A DNA stretch of 64,000 nt from Lindgomyces ingoldianus (taxonomy: Eukaryota; Ascomycota; Dothideomycetes; Pleosporales; Lindgomycetaceae): contig NW_022985191.1 of the NCBI RefSeq assembly GCF_010093535.1, positions 186,001-250,000 on the forward strand, given 5' to 3'. The notes beneath the pieces are model-generated. The model was not told the DNA's origin. It did no database searches and saw only the letters and a list, made by a program, of their open reading frames with translations. How positions within the stretch are numbered: the stretch's first letter is position 1; every line of letters starts with the position of its first letter. The position numbers were made by a program, and so were the translations under genes. Shown piece by piece: positions 47,983-60,274 of the stretch.

Positions 47983-50900
47983 GTTGTGCTATGCTCTTAT
48001 GAAGACTCAATTGAGCAGCTAAAAGCAATTGTAGAGTTTTTAATCGGTCTATTTATCAGTACAAGTTTTCGTTTGCAGTTCGTCTGAAAGATTAAAAGAG
48101 TGCTGAGGAAGCTGGCTTCGACAGGGCAGGTTGCTCGGGCCCGAGACAATCCGTTATTAGGCCCACCCCAACACCAGCATATCGAGGAGATTTCATTCTG
48201 CGCTCCGCCGAGGCTGATTCCACTTGCAATGAACTAACTATGGTCTAGTCAAGTTGGAATAAATGATTACTGCTATTCACATGTGTTGCCACCGCTTCTA
48301 GTCGGTAACGTGATCTGTAATGTACTGTAAACACTGCACGTGATTGGGTTAAATTTTTCCTTGATTGGTGGCTTAGAAAAGCTATGCTTGACTTGATATA
48401 GCCTAGGACGAAGTCACAAGCCCAAAATGTAGGCCTACATGTTTTTGAGAGTATGTAAAGGCGAGCCCACAATTGAAAACATCTTTAGTGGTGATGGGAA
48501 AGGAAACGGGTGAGAGGCCGCATTAGGCAATAATGTGAGAGAGCTGGTGGCTGTCCATAGACGCAGCTAGAAATATATGCAACACTCCAACTCTTTTCCG
48601 GTATAGTTCCTTATATAACACTACTAGCTGATTTCTCAGTACAATATAAAGTAAGACTCTCAATCCTTAACTACAAGATCACGTGTGGCTCCAATGTGCC
48701 CCCCTTTTCCGGCTACCCTCGGAATCCTAGTTTCTGATAGCTAAGTGTCGTTAGGGAATGGGGGTAGCTCAAGCACTTTTCAAGGGGATGAGGACAATAG
48801 ACAAAGAGAACGGCCAAGACCGCCATATTTTTCTCGCTGCAACCTAGGAACCTGTGGAGAAGTGGCTGGAAAACAATGAGCCATTAACGGTAAGCACGTA
48901 GACTCATGAGGGAAAACCTAAAATGTTAATTAATGTCCCCTATCAGCAAGCTGCGTACCCTAAAAACAACTAAAAATTAGAATAACTGTAACTTGAGACC
49001 ATAAAAACTGCTTAATACTAAATACTAAATTTTGCAGTTGCCTTTTAATACAGATTTTAAAACTCTAATTTAACTCTAAAGGTAACTAATTTCTTAAGTA
49101 TTTTGAGAGACACAGAAATTTAGCTAAAGACTAGGCTCTAAGACTTGATATCTTTATAACAACATGGTTTATCATGCTAGAACGTTAACAGGAATCTTAA
49201 AATAGGTAGTAAAGGCTATATATATAGATTTTACATTTATTATTAAGTTGTTGCTAAGATATCAAGATACAGAATTTCTTATTTTTGGTGGTTTTCGGGT
49301 TGCTCAGCTTATTGATAGGATACGTTAGTGGAGCTTGTTCTAGCATACAGGAAGGAGGTCACTCCCAAAAGAATCGTGTTGAGCAATCTGGAACTTGTTG
49401 CTGAAGAAGCAGCACCTGGGCTAAGTCCCATATCAATATTTATACCTGATAGGAAGAGTTTCTGTCGCAAGGGTGATAACTGATGGAGAAGTATCGAGTC
49501 CTAACCCAATCACTAGATCAAGTCCAACAAGTTGATTCTGCGCGCCCTGTGAGGTAATACTGGATCTGCTGGAGTTGTAGTCTGAGGTTGAGATTTAAGT
49601 TCACCCCAACCAGGGGCTCTGGACCTTGTGTGTAGTGGAGCTCAACAGCACTGTGAGAGTGCTGGGTAAATGCACGACAGAATAATTAAGGTCGACTCCT
49701 TGGTCCGAGCCTAATTCTAAAAGCAAACTTTCGTTAGCATTAGAGTTTACTGAACCAGTCAGTGTCGATATTGGTAAGCCCGCACGAGGAAATGATGTGA
49801 GATGAGATACTAAGCCTCTGTCTAGGCTGAACCTTGGGTCTACATACGTCGCGGGAACAGATGTCTAAGATGATGCCCCATTAGTTGTTGGGGCGAGGAT
49901 ACCCGGGCGGAAGATGGAGCAGCCCAAACTTAAGCCCAACCCCCGCGCTTCTTCCTAAGACAGGGGCCATCTTGATCCGGGCGTTGACTAGGTTGCAATC
50001 CTGGAGTGGCTAGGGAAAGTAAAACCTGAAAATGGAAATGTGAGTGAGGAAAGGGTGTCTAGTCTAAGTCTAAGGTCTAAGTTAACAACTGGAAGTAGAC
50101 TTCCATTTACTTGAGAAGAGCTAGTGTTCATTGAGAGTCTAAGAAAGTTGGAGGGATTCTGAAGAGGTTGCTATAGGAGCAATGTTTCGAATCAGCAATA
50201 GCGTGGGCAACGTAGGATTCGGGGTAAGTATTACACCCGAGAATATTGCGATTGAAAAGCCGATGGTGAAGCTACCTTCCCCAAACTAGAGCCTAGGTCT
50301 ATACCTAGACTTAGAAACGAATATCCTGCATCACCCTATGTTCCTGTTGATGTCTACAACATTGAACATGAGGAATATGAGGCTGCTGTAGAAGAATATG
50401 CTAATGCATAAGCATGCCCGGTTCTGAGTCCTAGATCTGGTGCCTCTAGTTTATCTGGCTACAAATGTAGGTGCACCAGAAGCCGTAGATAGCCTAATAA
50501 TGGGAGACACAGATAATGAAGCTGTAGCGCCAACTAACCTGTTTCCGACACTACCACTACTCGACGACGCTGATATACTAGAGGCAGTAAATGACCATAT
50601 TGTGGTAGGCAGGAGAGAGGGACCCATTGCACCACCACTTACTCCACCATTTATTTTTAGGCCCGCAACTAGCAGACGGTTGTTTGGTCCACGCCCGGTC
50701 ACTGCGAGTATTTTGTGATTAAACAGCCTATAACGCGGAGTTTATAGAGTTTGAGATCAATCCTTTCGTTAATGTGGTTGTCGTCTGTAAAGTTAAAAGA
50801 CCCATGAAACTACATGGATGGAGAACTAGAAGTCGCTAAGGAACAAGATTGGCAGCAATACTTGAGGGTTGAGAAACCTGCGCTAGCCTTGTTGGAGAGC

Positions 50901-51976
50901 TGGACGACCCTAGGGACCGATCAGTGCAACGGTATTCAAGGACCAGAGTTCAATCATTCCACTTAACTGAACTAGTGTGCCAATAAATGGAGTCACCAGC
51001 TATCAGCCAAGCTACCACCACCGGTGCACCTTTCAATGAACAACGCTGTGTGGTCGAGTCATATGTCGCAGCCACACAGTATGGACTTTCCACGCAAACA
51101 TCTACACAGGCGGCCAGGAATAGCGTCACGTTTAGAGAAGATTCTGTCTCTGCGAGTTTTATGCCACATAGGATCTAGAATTGGCGTGGTCTGTCTACTT
51201 ACATTGACACGTTCGTATACATGGTGCCGGTCGCATCGGTACAAGTGAGCGGAGAGACAACGCCGGGCAGAACATTGAGGTCTCGAGTTTGAGACCTCGA
51301 GTTTCAGGCCTCGCAGTTGCGTTCTATGGGAAGAAGAGCCATGTCTGAGGCTCCATAGAGAAGAATAATTCGCCACTGCCATTTCGACCTGCTTCCCTAC
51401 TCCGAGGGTAACAACGGGTACAACCAATCGATAATATCAAAACTCCAGCACATGTACTTGAGAAATGAACGGGGGAAATAGACCGTGGATGCTTCATATC
51501 AAATTGTGCACTGTGGAGTGAAAGCACACGTCGAAGCAGTGGAGACTTTGCATAGTCGAATCGTGTAAGTGACCAATGTGTTGTCGACCTCCCGTAGCGC
51601 GTGTTGGAAGGGAAGCCGACCGGGCCGATGGTGATCTGAGCCGGTGAGGGAAAGAATGAATACTGGAGGGGCCTCGGCTGTTAGTTGCATGTGGAGGATG
51701 TAGCAGTTGTACGAGAATGACAACGTAAAAGTCGACTCTGTAGGTCTCGAATGTTGCTGTAATGACATTCGAAAAGCATCTTCGACTTTACAGATTCATC
51801 ATAACAAGGACCGCGAAGACCTATTTGCTTGATGGTTCCCCAATCACTGAGTCTGTTCAACCATGCTAAGCCAGCCCGAGAATGATAGGCTGAACATACC
51901 GCATATTTCACCCGAGTTGGCAGGATATCGATGCAGGCAAAAGGATTCCCCAGCGACAAGGAGCCGCTAGTACACA
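47983..51976. other. Gene-poor accessory block
   Basis: About 4 kb with no intact gene. 48560-49330 is strongly AT-rich with stops in all frames. ORF 50440-50718 (and its minus-strand shadow) is open but has no domain. A hairpin at 51275-51296 (gaggtctc, six-base loop, gagacctc) is followed by a second copy of the cctcgagttt word. Likely old repeats. Confidence 0.4.
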
Positions 51977-52956
51977 TTACATTTTTGAAGCTCTGATTTT
52001 AATGCTATCTACGCGTTTGCCCTCATCTGCTTGCTCCTTTACGGCAAGGTTTGGGAACTCCTCAGGCATAATTCGACGAGGCCTTGCTCCAGGGATGATA
52101 CTGTACTTCTCAAAGTCAGTGACGCCTGTCTTGCGGAGAAAATCTTCGTCCAATTCAAGACAGCCGTTGACACTTGGGACTGGGGCTTGGAGCATTGCCA
52201 AGATTGCATCGGAGTAGATTGTAGGCTTCCTCAGATCCTTCGTATTCCCTGGGTCCATGTTTTCCGTAGCAGCAGACTGAATGGCTGTAGCAGGCCAAAT
52301 GCTTGTGATTGCCATGTCGGTCTTCCCCTCGCGTTCCCAGTCCATTGCTAATCCTTTAGTCAACACACTCATACCGACCTTTCCCATTGCGTATGCTGTC
52401 TTCCCACGGAAGAAGCGAGAGTATATAGGTGGGCTGACGACGATGACACGCCCTTTCCAATTGTTTGCTCTGAAGTGAGGAAGGGCAGCTTGAATTGTCC
52501 CATATAGGCCCTCAACGTTGACGCGTTGCATGAGTTGGAACCGCTTCATGGGTGTCTTCTCGACGCTCGCCCACCATATCGCGCCGGAGTTGTAGATCAA
52601 AACGTCTAACCGGCCATATATCGCAATCGTCTGGTCGATCATGCGCTGTATGCTAGCATAATCGCGTGTATCGACAGTCACGGCTATGGCATTGCCACCA
52701 GCTTCACGTATCTCTCGCTCGACAGTGCTGATCGTAGACTGAGGAGAATTGGGATCCGGTGGGAACGGATGTACTTTAGACGCGTCCGAGGAACTCTTCG
52801 CGGAGACGACAACTACACTGATTAGCGGACGGAAGGGAGCTCGCAGTAACAAGACAAACCTGCATAGCCGTTCTGCGCCAAATCGATGGCAACTTGCCTC
52901 CCAATCCCTCGCGATGCGCCAACGATAAGGGCGACTGGCTTCTTTAATGCTGCCAT
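51977..52956 (-). CDS. Short-chain dehydrogenase/reductase (HSDL2-like)
   Basis: An NAD(P)-dependent oxidoreductase of the SDR superfamily. Two minus-strand exons, 52956-52860 and 52812-51977, give 310 residues starting MAALKKPVALIVGASRGIG. Cofactor-binding GASRGIG is at the N-terminus, followed by DTRDYASI, the NAG-like YNSGAIWW, and the catalytic YAMGK (Tyr-x-x-x-Lys). The segment VVSPPIYSRFF in place of the usual SSxxG is typical of HSDL2-type enzymes. A loop rich in Pro and Ser after the first strand (residues about 42-55) is characteristic of that branch. The protein ends SKM, a PTS1-like tripeptide, so peroxisomal location is possible. An in-frame upstream TTG is not used. The GST-kappa gene starts 354 bp away in the opposite direction. 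Confidence 0.9.
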
Positions 52957-53310
52957 TGAAGCTTGATGAACCACCCCACAGGAGTTTATAGCAATCGATA
53001 CAGACTCTAAAAGTCGAAGCAATTCGATCTTTCAGACGTCATTCATCCACCCTCGAAGCTCAATAAAAGCCAAAGAGAAGCTGACATCATCAGCCTCGGC
53101 TTCACGAGGTTGAAGAGCAAAATCTGGGTTGATTGAAATATGGTTGGAGAAGAAGAGGTGAGACTGATTAGTGATAGGCTATAACCATCATGAACCTCGG
53201 CTGCCGAGACCATACGACTACTGAGTGCTCCCCGCAAACCTCCCTTCATAAGCGGGTCTGCAACTCGAATTGTGGATTTCTCATCTTTCCGAAGGACTCG
53301 AGAACTCATC
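52957..53310. promoter_or_regulatory. Divergent promoter of SDR and GST-kappa genes
   Basis: Only 354 bp separate the start codons of the two oppositely oriented enzymes. A TATA-like element (TATAAACTCC on the minus strand, near 52981-52990) lies about 25-35 bp upstream of the SDR start codon. Shared regulation is plausible. Confidence 0.65.
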
Positions 53311-54363
53311 ATGACAATGGGAGGGAAGATTACGTGCTACCTCGACTGCGGTAAGTTTCCTATTCGGCGAGATGCAGCATGCACCCAAAGCTAAATCTAA
53401 GCTAGTATCACCATACTCGTATTTTGCTCTTTTGTATCTTGAAAGACATCGAGAGGCTCTAAAGTCGCACGATGTGGAGATAGAGTGAGTACACTCTTCA
53501 TGCACGTTTCCTCGTACTATTGACGACGTCTCAAACACGTGAGACCCAGCATACTGGTTATTCAAACCAACTCCCGCTTCCTCCCGTGTGCGTGAATGTT
53601 CACTGATGGTGGACCATAGCATAATCCCTGTGTTTCTGGGAGGCATAAACGTTGGGAGCGGTACATTTTCCGCTTCCCCGAGCTCGCAAGAAAGGAATCT
53701 GATACGATGGCGTAGGCAACAAGCCGCCGTGGACCCTCCCCGCAAAAGCCAAGTATAGCAGCTTCGACAGTGCACGGGCGAAAAAGTACTTCGGCGTTCC
53801 AAATGTCAAAACGCCATCATTCTTCCCAATCCTATCACTGCTGCCCCAACGTGCTCTGGTCTACGTCAAGGCCGCCCACCCGAAATCTTTCGTCCTCACT
53901 TTCTTTGATATCTTCTCCGAAATGTGGGAGAATGGGATTGATGTCAGTAAACCAGAACTCATGGCTAAAGTCCTCTCCAAACGATATACCGATCCGCAGG
54001 TCCGCGAGATCCTTGAGAATGCGAATAATACGGAGTACAAACAGAAACTCAATGACAATACCAAAGAAGCCCTTGATCGAGGGGCATTTGGCTGCCCGTG
54101 GTACGTTGTGAAAAATTCCAAGGGAGATGAGGAGCCGTTCTTTGGAAGTGACAGGTATGTGCCTAGATGTTCTTTTCCTCTTGGGTATAGTTTCCATCGG
54201 GCCGACTATGGCTCAAACGCGAAGCTTTCAAGTGGGAACCATGAAACGAACGACAAAGAAGTGGGGTTAATGATTCATTCACAGATTTCATTTCATGTGG
54301 GAGTATCTAGGGTTGCCTTTTAAGGACCTTGAACTACCTTTCGCGGGAAAGGCAAAGATTTGA
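53311..54363 (+). CDS. Glutathione S-transferase kappa / DsbA-like enzyme
   Basis: A kappa-class glutathione transferase with a DsbA-type thioredoxin fold, family of GSTK1 and 2-hydroxychromene-2-carboxylate isomerase. Five exons, 53311-53350, 53406-53484, 53620-53660, 53716-54154 and 54285-54363, give 225 residues. The catalytic Ser is in VSPYSYFALLYLERH, followed by IIPVFLGGINVGSGNKPPW, a helical insert, the cis-Pro GCPWYVV, and FFGSDRFHFMWEYLG. Two ATGs lie close together (53311 and 53317, in frame). The protein ends AKI, a PTS1 variant known from a yeast peroxisomal enzyme; human GSTK1 is also peroxisomal. Organelle assignment is inference. Confidence 0.92.
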
Positions 54364-56727
54364 GCCGAGTAATTATATCTCCTCGAACTGAAGGACGGTA
54401 GCCGACTTGAACGTGGGGCAATACATGGGGAAGTGACGAGTGCCCGGCCGTTCGTTTATTTGGCGCTCCCAAGAGGACGATATGCATCAGACTTGGGGTG
54501 AAAGCTCTCGGGTTATTCACAAAGTGTAGGCCTCGAGTAGGTGCAATAGCACTGGAATTATGCGTCTTCAACAAGTGAACATTGGAATTCTCTAAAGCTA
54601 TCTGCACGGGGCCAAGATCTGGCCTGTGCGAAGAAACATGAATGGTAGTCGTTTCGTGACACATCAGGCGACGTGCTGTGTCCCGTGGCGCTACCGGTAC
54701 GGGAAGGTGCATCTAAATGGATAAGAGAAAGGGTATCTGAGACCTGTCAGTGCGGTGCCGCCTATCCGCCTTTCGCGATAGGGAATGGGATGATGGCAGC
54801 GACTCCGTGCAGAGTGCTGCCTACCGACTTCCACCGGGTACATTGGTCGGCTGGGCAGAGATCTAATTAGGAGAACAAAGTCTCTGCAGTGACCCGGTCG
54901 TATAGCGTGGCCAGAAGCCATAGCCCCCTATTTGGGGGAGATGAGCTAGTAGAAACGCCGGCATGATATAAGAAAAACACGTCTTTTCTTTGCGAAAAGT
55001 CCGAGTGGCAGGGAAGAGTACTCCCTGGGTAGATTGAAGGGACCAGAAATGTAACCTCTTACGTACTCCTCCACAAAGACTGCTTCATGAGATTGTAGGT
55101 CAATATATTCACAAGTGACCCGAATTGAAAGCAGACGTAGGGCGCGGTGAGAGCATTTCGCATTTGTTGACCATGAAGCTGGCAAAATGTGCTGAAGATG
55201 GAGCCTTGGAGGTTGACAGCGGTGAATCACGTGCTGTGATCTGTGGTCATCGTGTCACTCATTGTTACGCTGGCCTTAAAAGATCGAGATAAATCCTGGA
55301 GAAGATCCCATCTATTAAGTATTCGTCGCAGTCTGCAGCATCTGCATGCACGCTTGCGTGCTTGCCGGGTCATTTCCTCATTGGCCGTTGTGAACAACAA
55401 GGTCGTGCCAAGGTTTGCTATGCACTTGCCCGTTCGCATCTGTACGTCAGCCAAAGAGGAGGGAGTCAGAGGCCGCTAGCCAGCGCAACCAATTCTAGAA
55501 GAGCAATCTGCACTTAGGTGAGCGTTGCTGCTCGATGCTGATAGGTGGTCGACCGAGCAAGAAGTTTGGAAACATCCGACAGGGCTGAGAGATATGGTAT
55601 CATGCTCGCGAGCATGCCACGTTGAAAGATCAGGCTCGTCATCACCTTGTTTTCTTTGGCAAGCCAATCACCTTGCTACTCACCTCCAGGCATCGCGAAA
55701 TTTTGATTAAGCATGTCTACCGGCAGCACTGGTTGGGAGCGTACCCACGCCCGTTCTTTTCCTACCCATATCGGTTCCAAAGTTGAAGTGATAAAATACT
55801 GTGTGGACCCGTACGGAAGCCCCGGCCCATCCTCCCGCAAATGTGAAGAAAGACATGGGGTATCAAACGAGTATTCGCAGTACGGAGAGAGGCGCTCAGA
55901 CTGTCTTAGATACAAATGACGAACCTTATGAAATCTCAATGGATAACTATAGTGCTTCTTGTCGGGTTGTTGTGCTGGTTTCGACCAGCTTGTTTCGTTC
56001 GTATATACAATTGCTGATACCCGTTCCACAAGTCGATGTCGCTGGCATTTGGTTAGTGTGTTTGTGCTGTTCATGCGATCATATTGCGCTCCTTGAGCTT
56101 ATAATTCTTGAAAGCGCTTCGTGGCATGATTGTAAAGGCGAGTCTTCCTTTTAACCTGGCAAAGGATGTTAGCACGCTGATGATGATGTAGGCTCTGTAG
56201 ATTCTTAGCGCGGTGCGCCGCTGTTGCGTGATATAGAAAGCGACGCCAGCCTCGTCTTGAAGCGCAGCAGTAAATCTTCACCACGGCAAAAAAGCAATAA
56301 GACGCGGGATAGGCTGAAGAAGTCTTAATATTATGTTCTGAGATCTTGAGCCGCACGCCTACGTTATTTCATCGCTTAGTTTGCGTGAAGCGGTCTACAT
56401 CATTTGGCGAATTATACAGCTCCAACTAGTGAATGGTCAAGGCAGCTACATCTTCCCCTCGAAACCCCACGTTATCCATTCACCGCCGCCCCTCCCCCCC
56501 TGGGCGTTCCTGTATATCCCGAGATATCCTGTGAAAGGCGGTCAAGTGGCTCCATTTCACCAATGATAATTTCCGAAGTAGAAGGTTGCCTGAGGAACTG
56601 TTAAAGTACTACCTTCTCCGCTACTTCTCTATACCAAAAAATATTGCGACATTGAGAGCACACTGTAGCATTCTGTCAGCCGCGCATCAACTTGACCCGA
56701 TCCAAGCCTACATTTACCTTCGATAGT
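54364..56727. other. Spacer without a supportable gene
   Basis: No ORF here has a domain or convincing exon partners. Short ORFs near 55676-56154 on both strands are shadows or chance. The composition is ordinary. The last 150 bp likely hold the promoter of the SANT-domain gene. Confidence 0.45.
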
Positions 56728-58290
56728 ATGGCCCAAACGATGCATCTTGGATATCCTGGTGTGACCTTAACCCAAACGGAGGGGTCGAATTGGAAGGTAA
56801 ATGAAATAATCCTCGAATGCGACAATCTCTTTTAGCTGACTCTGATATAGCCGCGTCTGAAGTTTGAGGATGCCACTGAAAAGTCAGTCTGGGCAGTCCG
56901 ACAAGCCAGGCCCAACGGGCGTTCTTCGATCTCGATAGCAGATTCCAACTCTTTTACCAGGCCAAATTTATCACAGGATCCACATTGGGTTGGAGTCTCG
57001 CCAACAGTGAGGCAGTTAGGATGGTGTGAGCCACAATATGGACAGTGGATGGTACCAACGTTTGAACACCAGCTCCTTCCAAAATGCGAAACTACTTGTA
57101 ACGCTATCGTTACGGGGCAAGATCTGGGTGTGAGAGATGACTTTGGGCACTGTGGAGACAACTTGGGGGCCGCATACGACACAACCGGCCTATCTAATGC
57201 CACGAAAGTCGTGGGGGGCTCCGATATTGACACAAATGCAGAGCCCTTGTCCCCAGGGAGCTACTTTAGTGATCTGCCGTACTGTGGTACGTCTCTTGAT
57301 CACGAACCACCCGACGACCAACTTTCATCAAGGAGTAGGTGGATTGATGATGAAACGAACACTTACGGAGTTCTTGACCGTCTTGGTTCTCATAGCATCC
57401 CAGCCTCCATCTTTGGCATTGACCCGATGCTCTCCCAAATTGATCAAAGCGTTGCAGAAGTCAACTGGAAAACATTGCAGCAAAATGCTTCGCGTAGACT
57501 CCAATCACAATTGGAGCCGAGCCAGCTATGGACCACCAGCACGGCATTGTCCGCAACTCCAGAGTTGAACACCATTGAGTGGGCATACCAACCGCCTCAG
57601 AGCGTAGTAACACCCTCGCAGGGGTCTGGACGATGGAGCCTCCCTCAAAACTCACCGTGTTCCTCTAGAGTAACTTATGCACAAGGGTACGATCAATGTG
57701 GCCAATCCTCCGTACCCGGGTTCAACAATACCTTCTCTAATTCCACGAGCCTTGGTCAGAATGGCAGCATAGTACACAGCACCCAGCCAGGGGTCCATGC
57801 GTACAATGATGCAGATGTTCGGGACGACTCAACAAGGTTCCAAAGCAGTGATCATCAACGACGGATGGAGGATGACATTCTCCTTCGGGGAAAACGCCAA
57901 GGGTTGACATATAGAGAGATAAAGAAGAAGATTCCTTCGAATGTAGCCGAGTCGACTTTGCGCGGGCGTTATAGGTCCCTGACCAAGGCGAGGAAGGATC
58001 GCGTCCGCAGACCAGTATGGACGGCCAATGATGTAAGATCTATGATGACATCGCTGCTCGCATCAAGTGTCTAACGATTTTCTCGGTAGGTTTGTCTCCT
58101 GAGAAGAATCGTCTCAGTCGAGCTCGAGAATTTCGATGCCGCATGTTATCGCGAACTTACGCGAAGCCAGAAACTCGCAAAAATTTCCTGGAAAAGGGTC
58201 GCAGAGTACATCTCCACGCATGGAGGGTCGTATCATTTTGGAAATTCAACATGCAAGAAGAAATGGAGCGAGGTGGACACAGACGATTAA
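56728..58290 (+). CDS. SANT/Myb-like DNA-binding protein
   Basis: A probable nuclear regulator or chromatin-associated protein. Three exons, 56728-56796, 56851-58032 and 58090-58290, give 483 residues: the first begins MAQTMHLGYPGVTLTQTEGS, the second encodes a long low-complexity region, the third completes the DNA-binding end. The C-terminal ~115 residues carry a SANT-like module (EDDILLRGKRQGLTYREI, KKKIPSNVAESTLRGRYRS, then WTANDVCLLRRIV), a Trp-spaced helix set that runs across intron 2, and AEYISTHGGSYHFGNSTCKK. The middle is Ser/Gln/Asn-rich and disordered, typical of fungal transcription factors. The second exon would look like an independent ORF if the 5' exon were missed. Targets unknown. 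Confidence 0.8.
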
Positions 58291-58690
58291 TGTGGTGAGG
58301 ATGTTGCTGGAACAACTACTCAGCTGACATGTGAAATTATGCTTTTGCTTCCCATATAGTGTGTTATTCAATTGCAATCCATGTAAGATTGAAAGCGTGG
58401 AGATGTGGCATTGTGGGATATCAGGACCAGGAAGGAATGGGTCGGTATTCTCAGCGCAGGATATTTAGACAGGCATGCTGCAAAGCAATACAGAACGGCT
58501 GTGCGGACAGGCAGCTAGTCACGGGGACAATTCTACCTATACAATATTGAAACAAGCATTAGGTACAATCTCAGGAAGGATCAGGTGAAATGAAGATTGC
58601 TGGTGATGGTTTGCTGATGAAGTCGGACATCTGAAGCCAAGACTATTTACGGCGGACTGTTAGCTGGTGAAGGGAAAAAGCTAATCGCCA
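58291..58690. other. SANT gene 3' region leading into repeats
   Basis: No gene is seen; composition shifts to AT-rich by 58700. Confidence 0.4.
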
Positions 58691-58739
58691 ATTGCTTAGG
58701 AGCATTTTAGGTATAAAACACTATAGTATTTTACTAGGC

Positions 58740-59219
58740 AAAACATACTATAACGTACTTCACAGGCGAGTTGCTCACACACCTAAGTTGCTTACTTTTG
58801 CTAAGACCCTACTAAACTACCCTTTTTACACTAATACATTCCCCACAACACTACTTAGACGTGCTAAAAAAACATTAAATACAGCTTACACTCTAGGCTT
58901 TTAAATAAAACATAAAACTCTTAAAGAAATATGCTATAGCTATATATAAAGTTTTATAAAAAATAATAAATAACTATAGCGCTAGATAACCTTTATAAGC
59001 TAATTCTACAGCTAAATTATAAAGGCTAAGTAATAAAAAAAAGCAAGTAATTATTAAAACTATACTTAAGCTATATATGTAAAGAATTTCCCCTTAAATA
59101 GCATTTATAGCTAATATAGCTAATTTTTTATACGCTAAGCGTAATCTAGGCTATGTTTACATAAACTAGCTTAGTATATTTATAAAGCGTTATTTAGAGC
59201 TTAAAGTAAAGTTTTAAGT
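58740..59219 (+). mobile_element. DNA transposon relic, copy 1 (truncated by the gap)
   Basis: Extremely AT-rich sequence with stops in all frames. Its left end (about 58747-58812) aligns with the left end of copy 2 near 60938, including ctataacgtac, acagg and ttttgctaagaccctac, and the following several hundred bases also align (for example cttttaaataaaaca at 58898 versus cttttaaataaaact at 61079; gtaatctaggct in both). Differences are mostly C/T and G/A. The rest is lost in the assembly gap. Confidence 0.6.
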
Positions 59220-60179
59220 NNNNNNNNNNNNNNNNNNNNNNNNNNNNNNNNNNNNNNNNNNNNNNNNNNNNNNNNNNNNNNNNNNNNNNNNNNNNNNNNN
59301 NNNNNNNNNNNNNNNNNNNNNNNNNNNNNNNNNNNNNNNNNNNNNNNNNNNNNNNNNNNNNNNNNNNNNNNNNNNNNNNNNNNNNNNNNNNNNNNNNNNN
59401 NNNNNNNNNNNNNNNNNNNNNNNNNNNNNNNNNNNNNNNNNNNNNNNNNNNNNNNNNNNNNNNNNNNNNNNNNNNNNNNNNNNNNNNNNNNNNNNNNNNN
59501 NNNNNNNNNNNNNNNNNNNNNNNNNNNNNNNNNNNNNNNNNNNNNNNNNNNNNNNNNNNNNNNNNNNNNNNNNNNNNNNNNNNNNNNNNNNNNNNNNNNN
59601 NNNNNNNNNNNNNNNNNNNNNNNNNNNNNNNNNNNNNNNNNNNNNNNNNNNNNNNNNNNNNNNNNNNNNNNNNNNNNNNNNNNNNNNNNNNNNNNNNNNN
59701 NNNNNNNNNNNNNNNNNNNNNNNNNNNNNNNNNNNNNNNNNNNNNNNNNNNNNNNNNNNNNNNNNNNNNNNNNNNNNNNNNNNNNNNNNNNNNNNNNNNN
59801 NNNNNNNNNNNNNNNNNNNNNNNNNNNNNNNNNNNNNNNNNNNNNNNNNNNNNNNNNNNNNNNNNNNNNNNNNNNNNNNNNNNNNNNNNNNNNNNNNNNN
59901 NNNNNNNNNNNNNNNNNNNNNNNNNNNNNNNNNNNNNNNNNNNNNNNNNNNNNNNNNNNNNNNNNNNNNNNNNNNNNNNNNNNNNNNNNNNNNNNNNNNN
60001 NNNNNNNNNNNNNNNNNNNNNNNNNNNNNNNNNNNNNNNNNNNNNNNNNNNNNNNNNNNNNNNNNNNNNNNNNNNNNNNNNNNNNNNNNNNNNNNNNNNN
60101 NNNNNNNNNNNNNNNNNNNNNNNNNNNNNNNNNNNNNNNNNNNNNNNNNNNNNNNNNNNNNNNNNNNNNNNNNNNNNNN
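59220..60179. other. Assembly gap of 960 N
   Basis: The bases are all N. The gap is flanked on the right by a TAA microsatellite and on the left by transposon relic, so it probably reflects repeats that could not be assembled. Confidence 1.

Positions 60180-60274
<95 letters not shown>
60180..60274 (+). repeat. (TAA)n microsatellite, about 31 units
   Basis: An uninterrupted TAA array of about 95 bp begins at the first base after the gap. True length may be longer because the gap edge cuts it. Confidence 0.95.

Noticed and set aside
50440..50718. ORF of 92 codons and its minus-strand shadow of 83 codons
   Set aside because: No domain or partner exons; it lies between AT-rich degraded segments.
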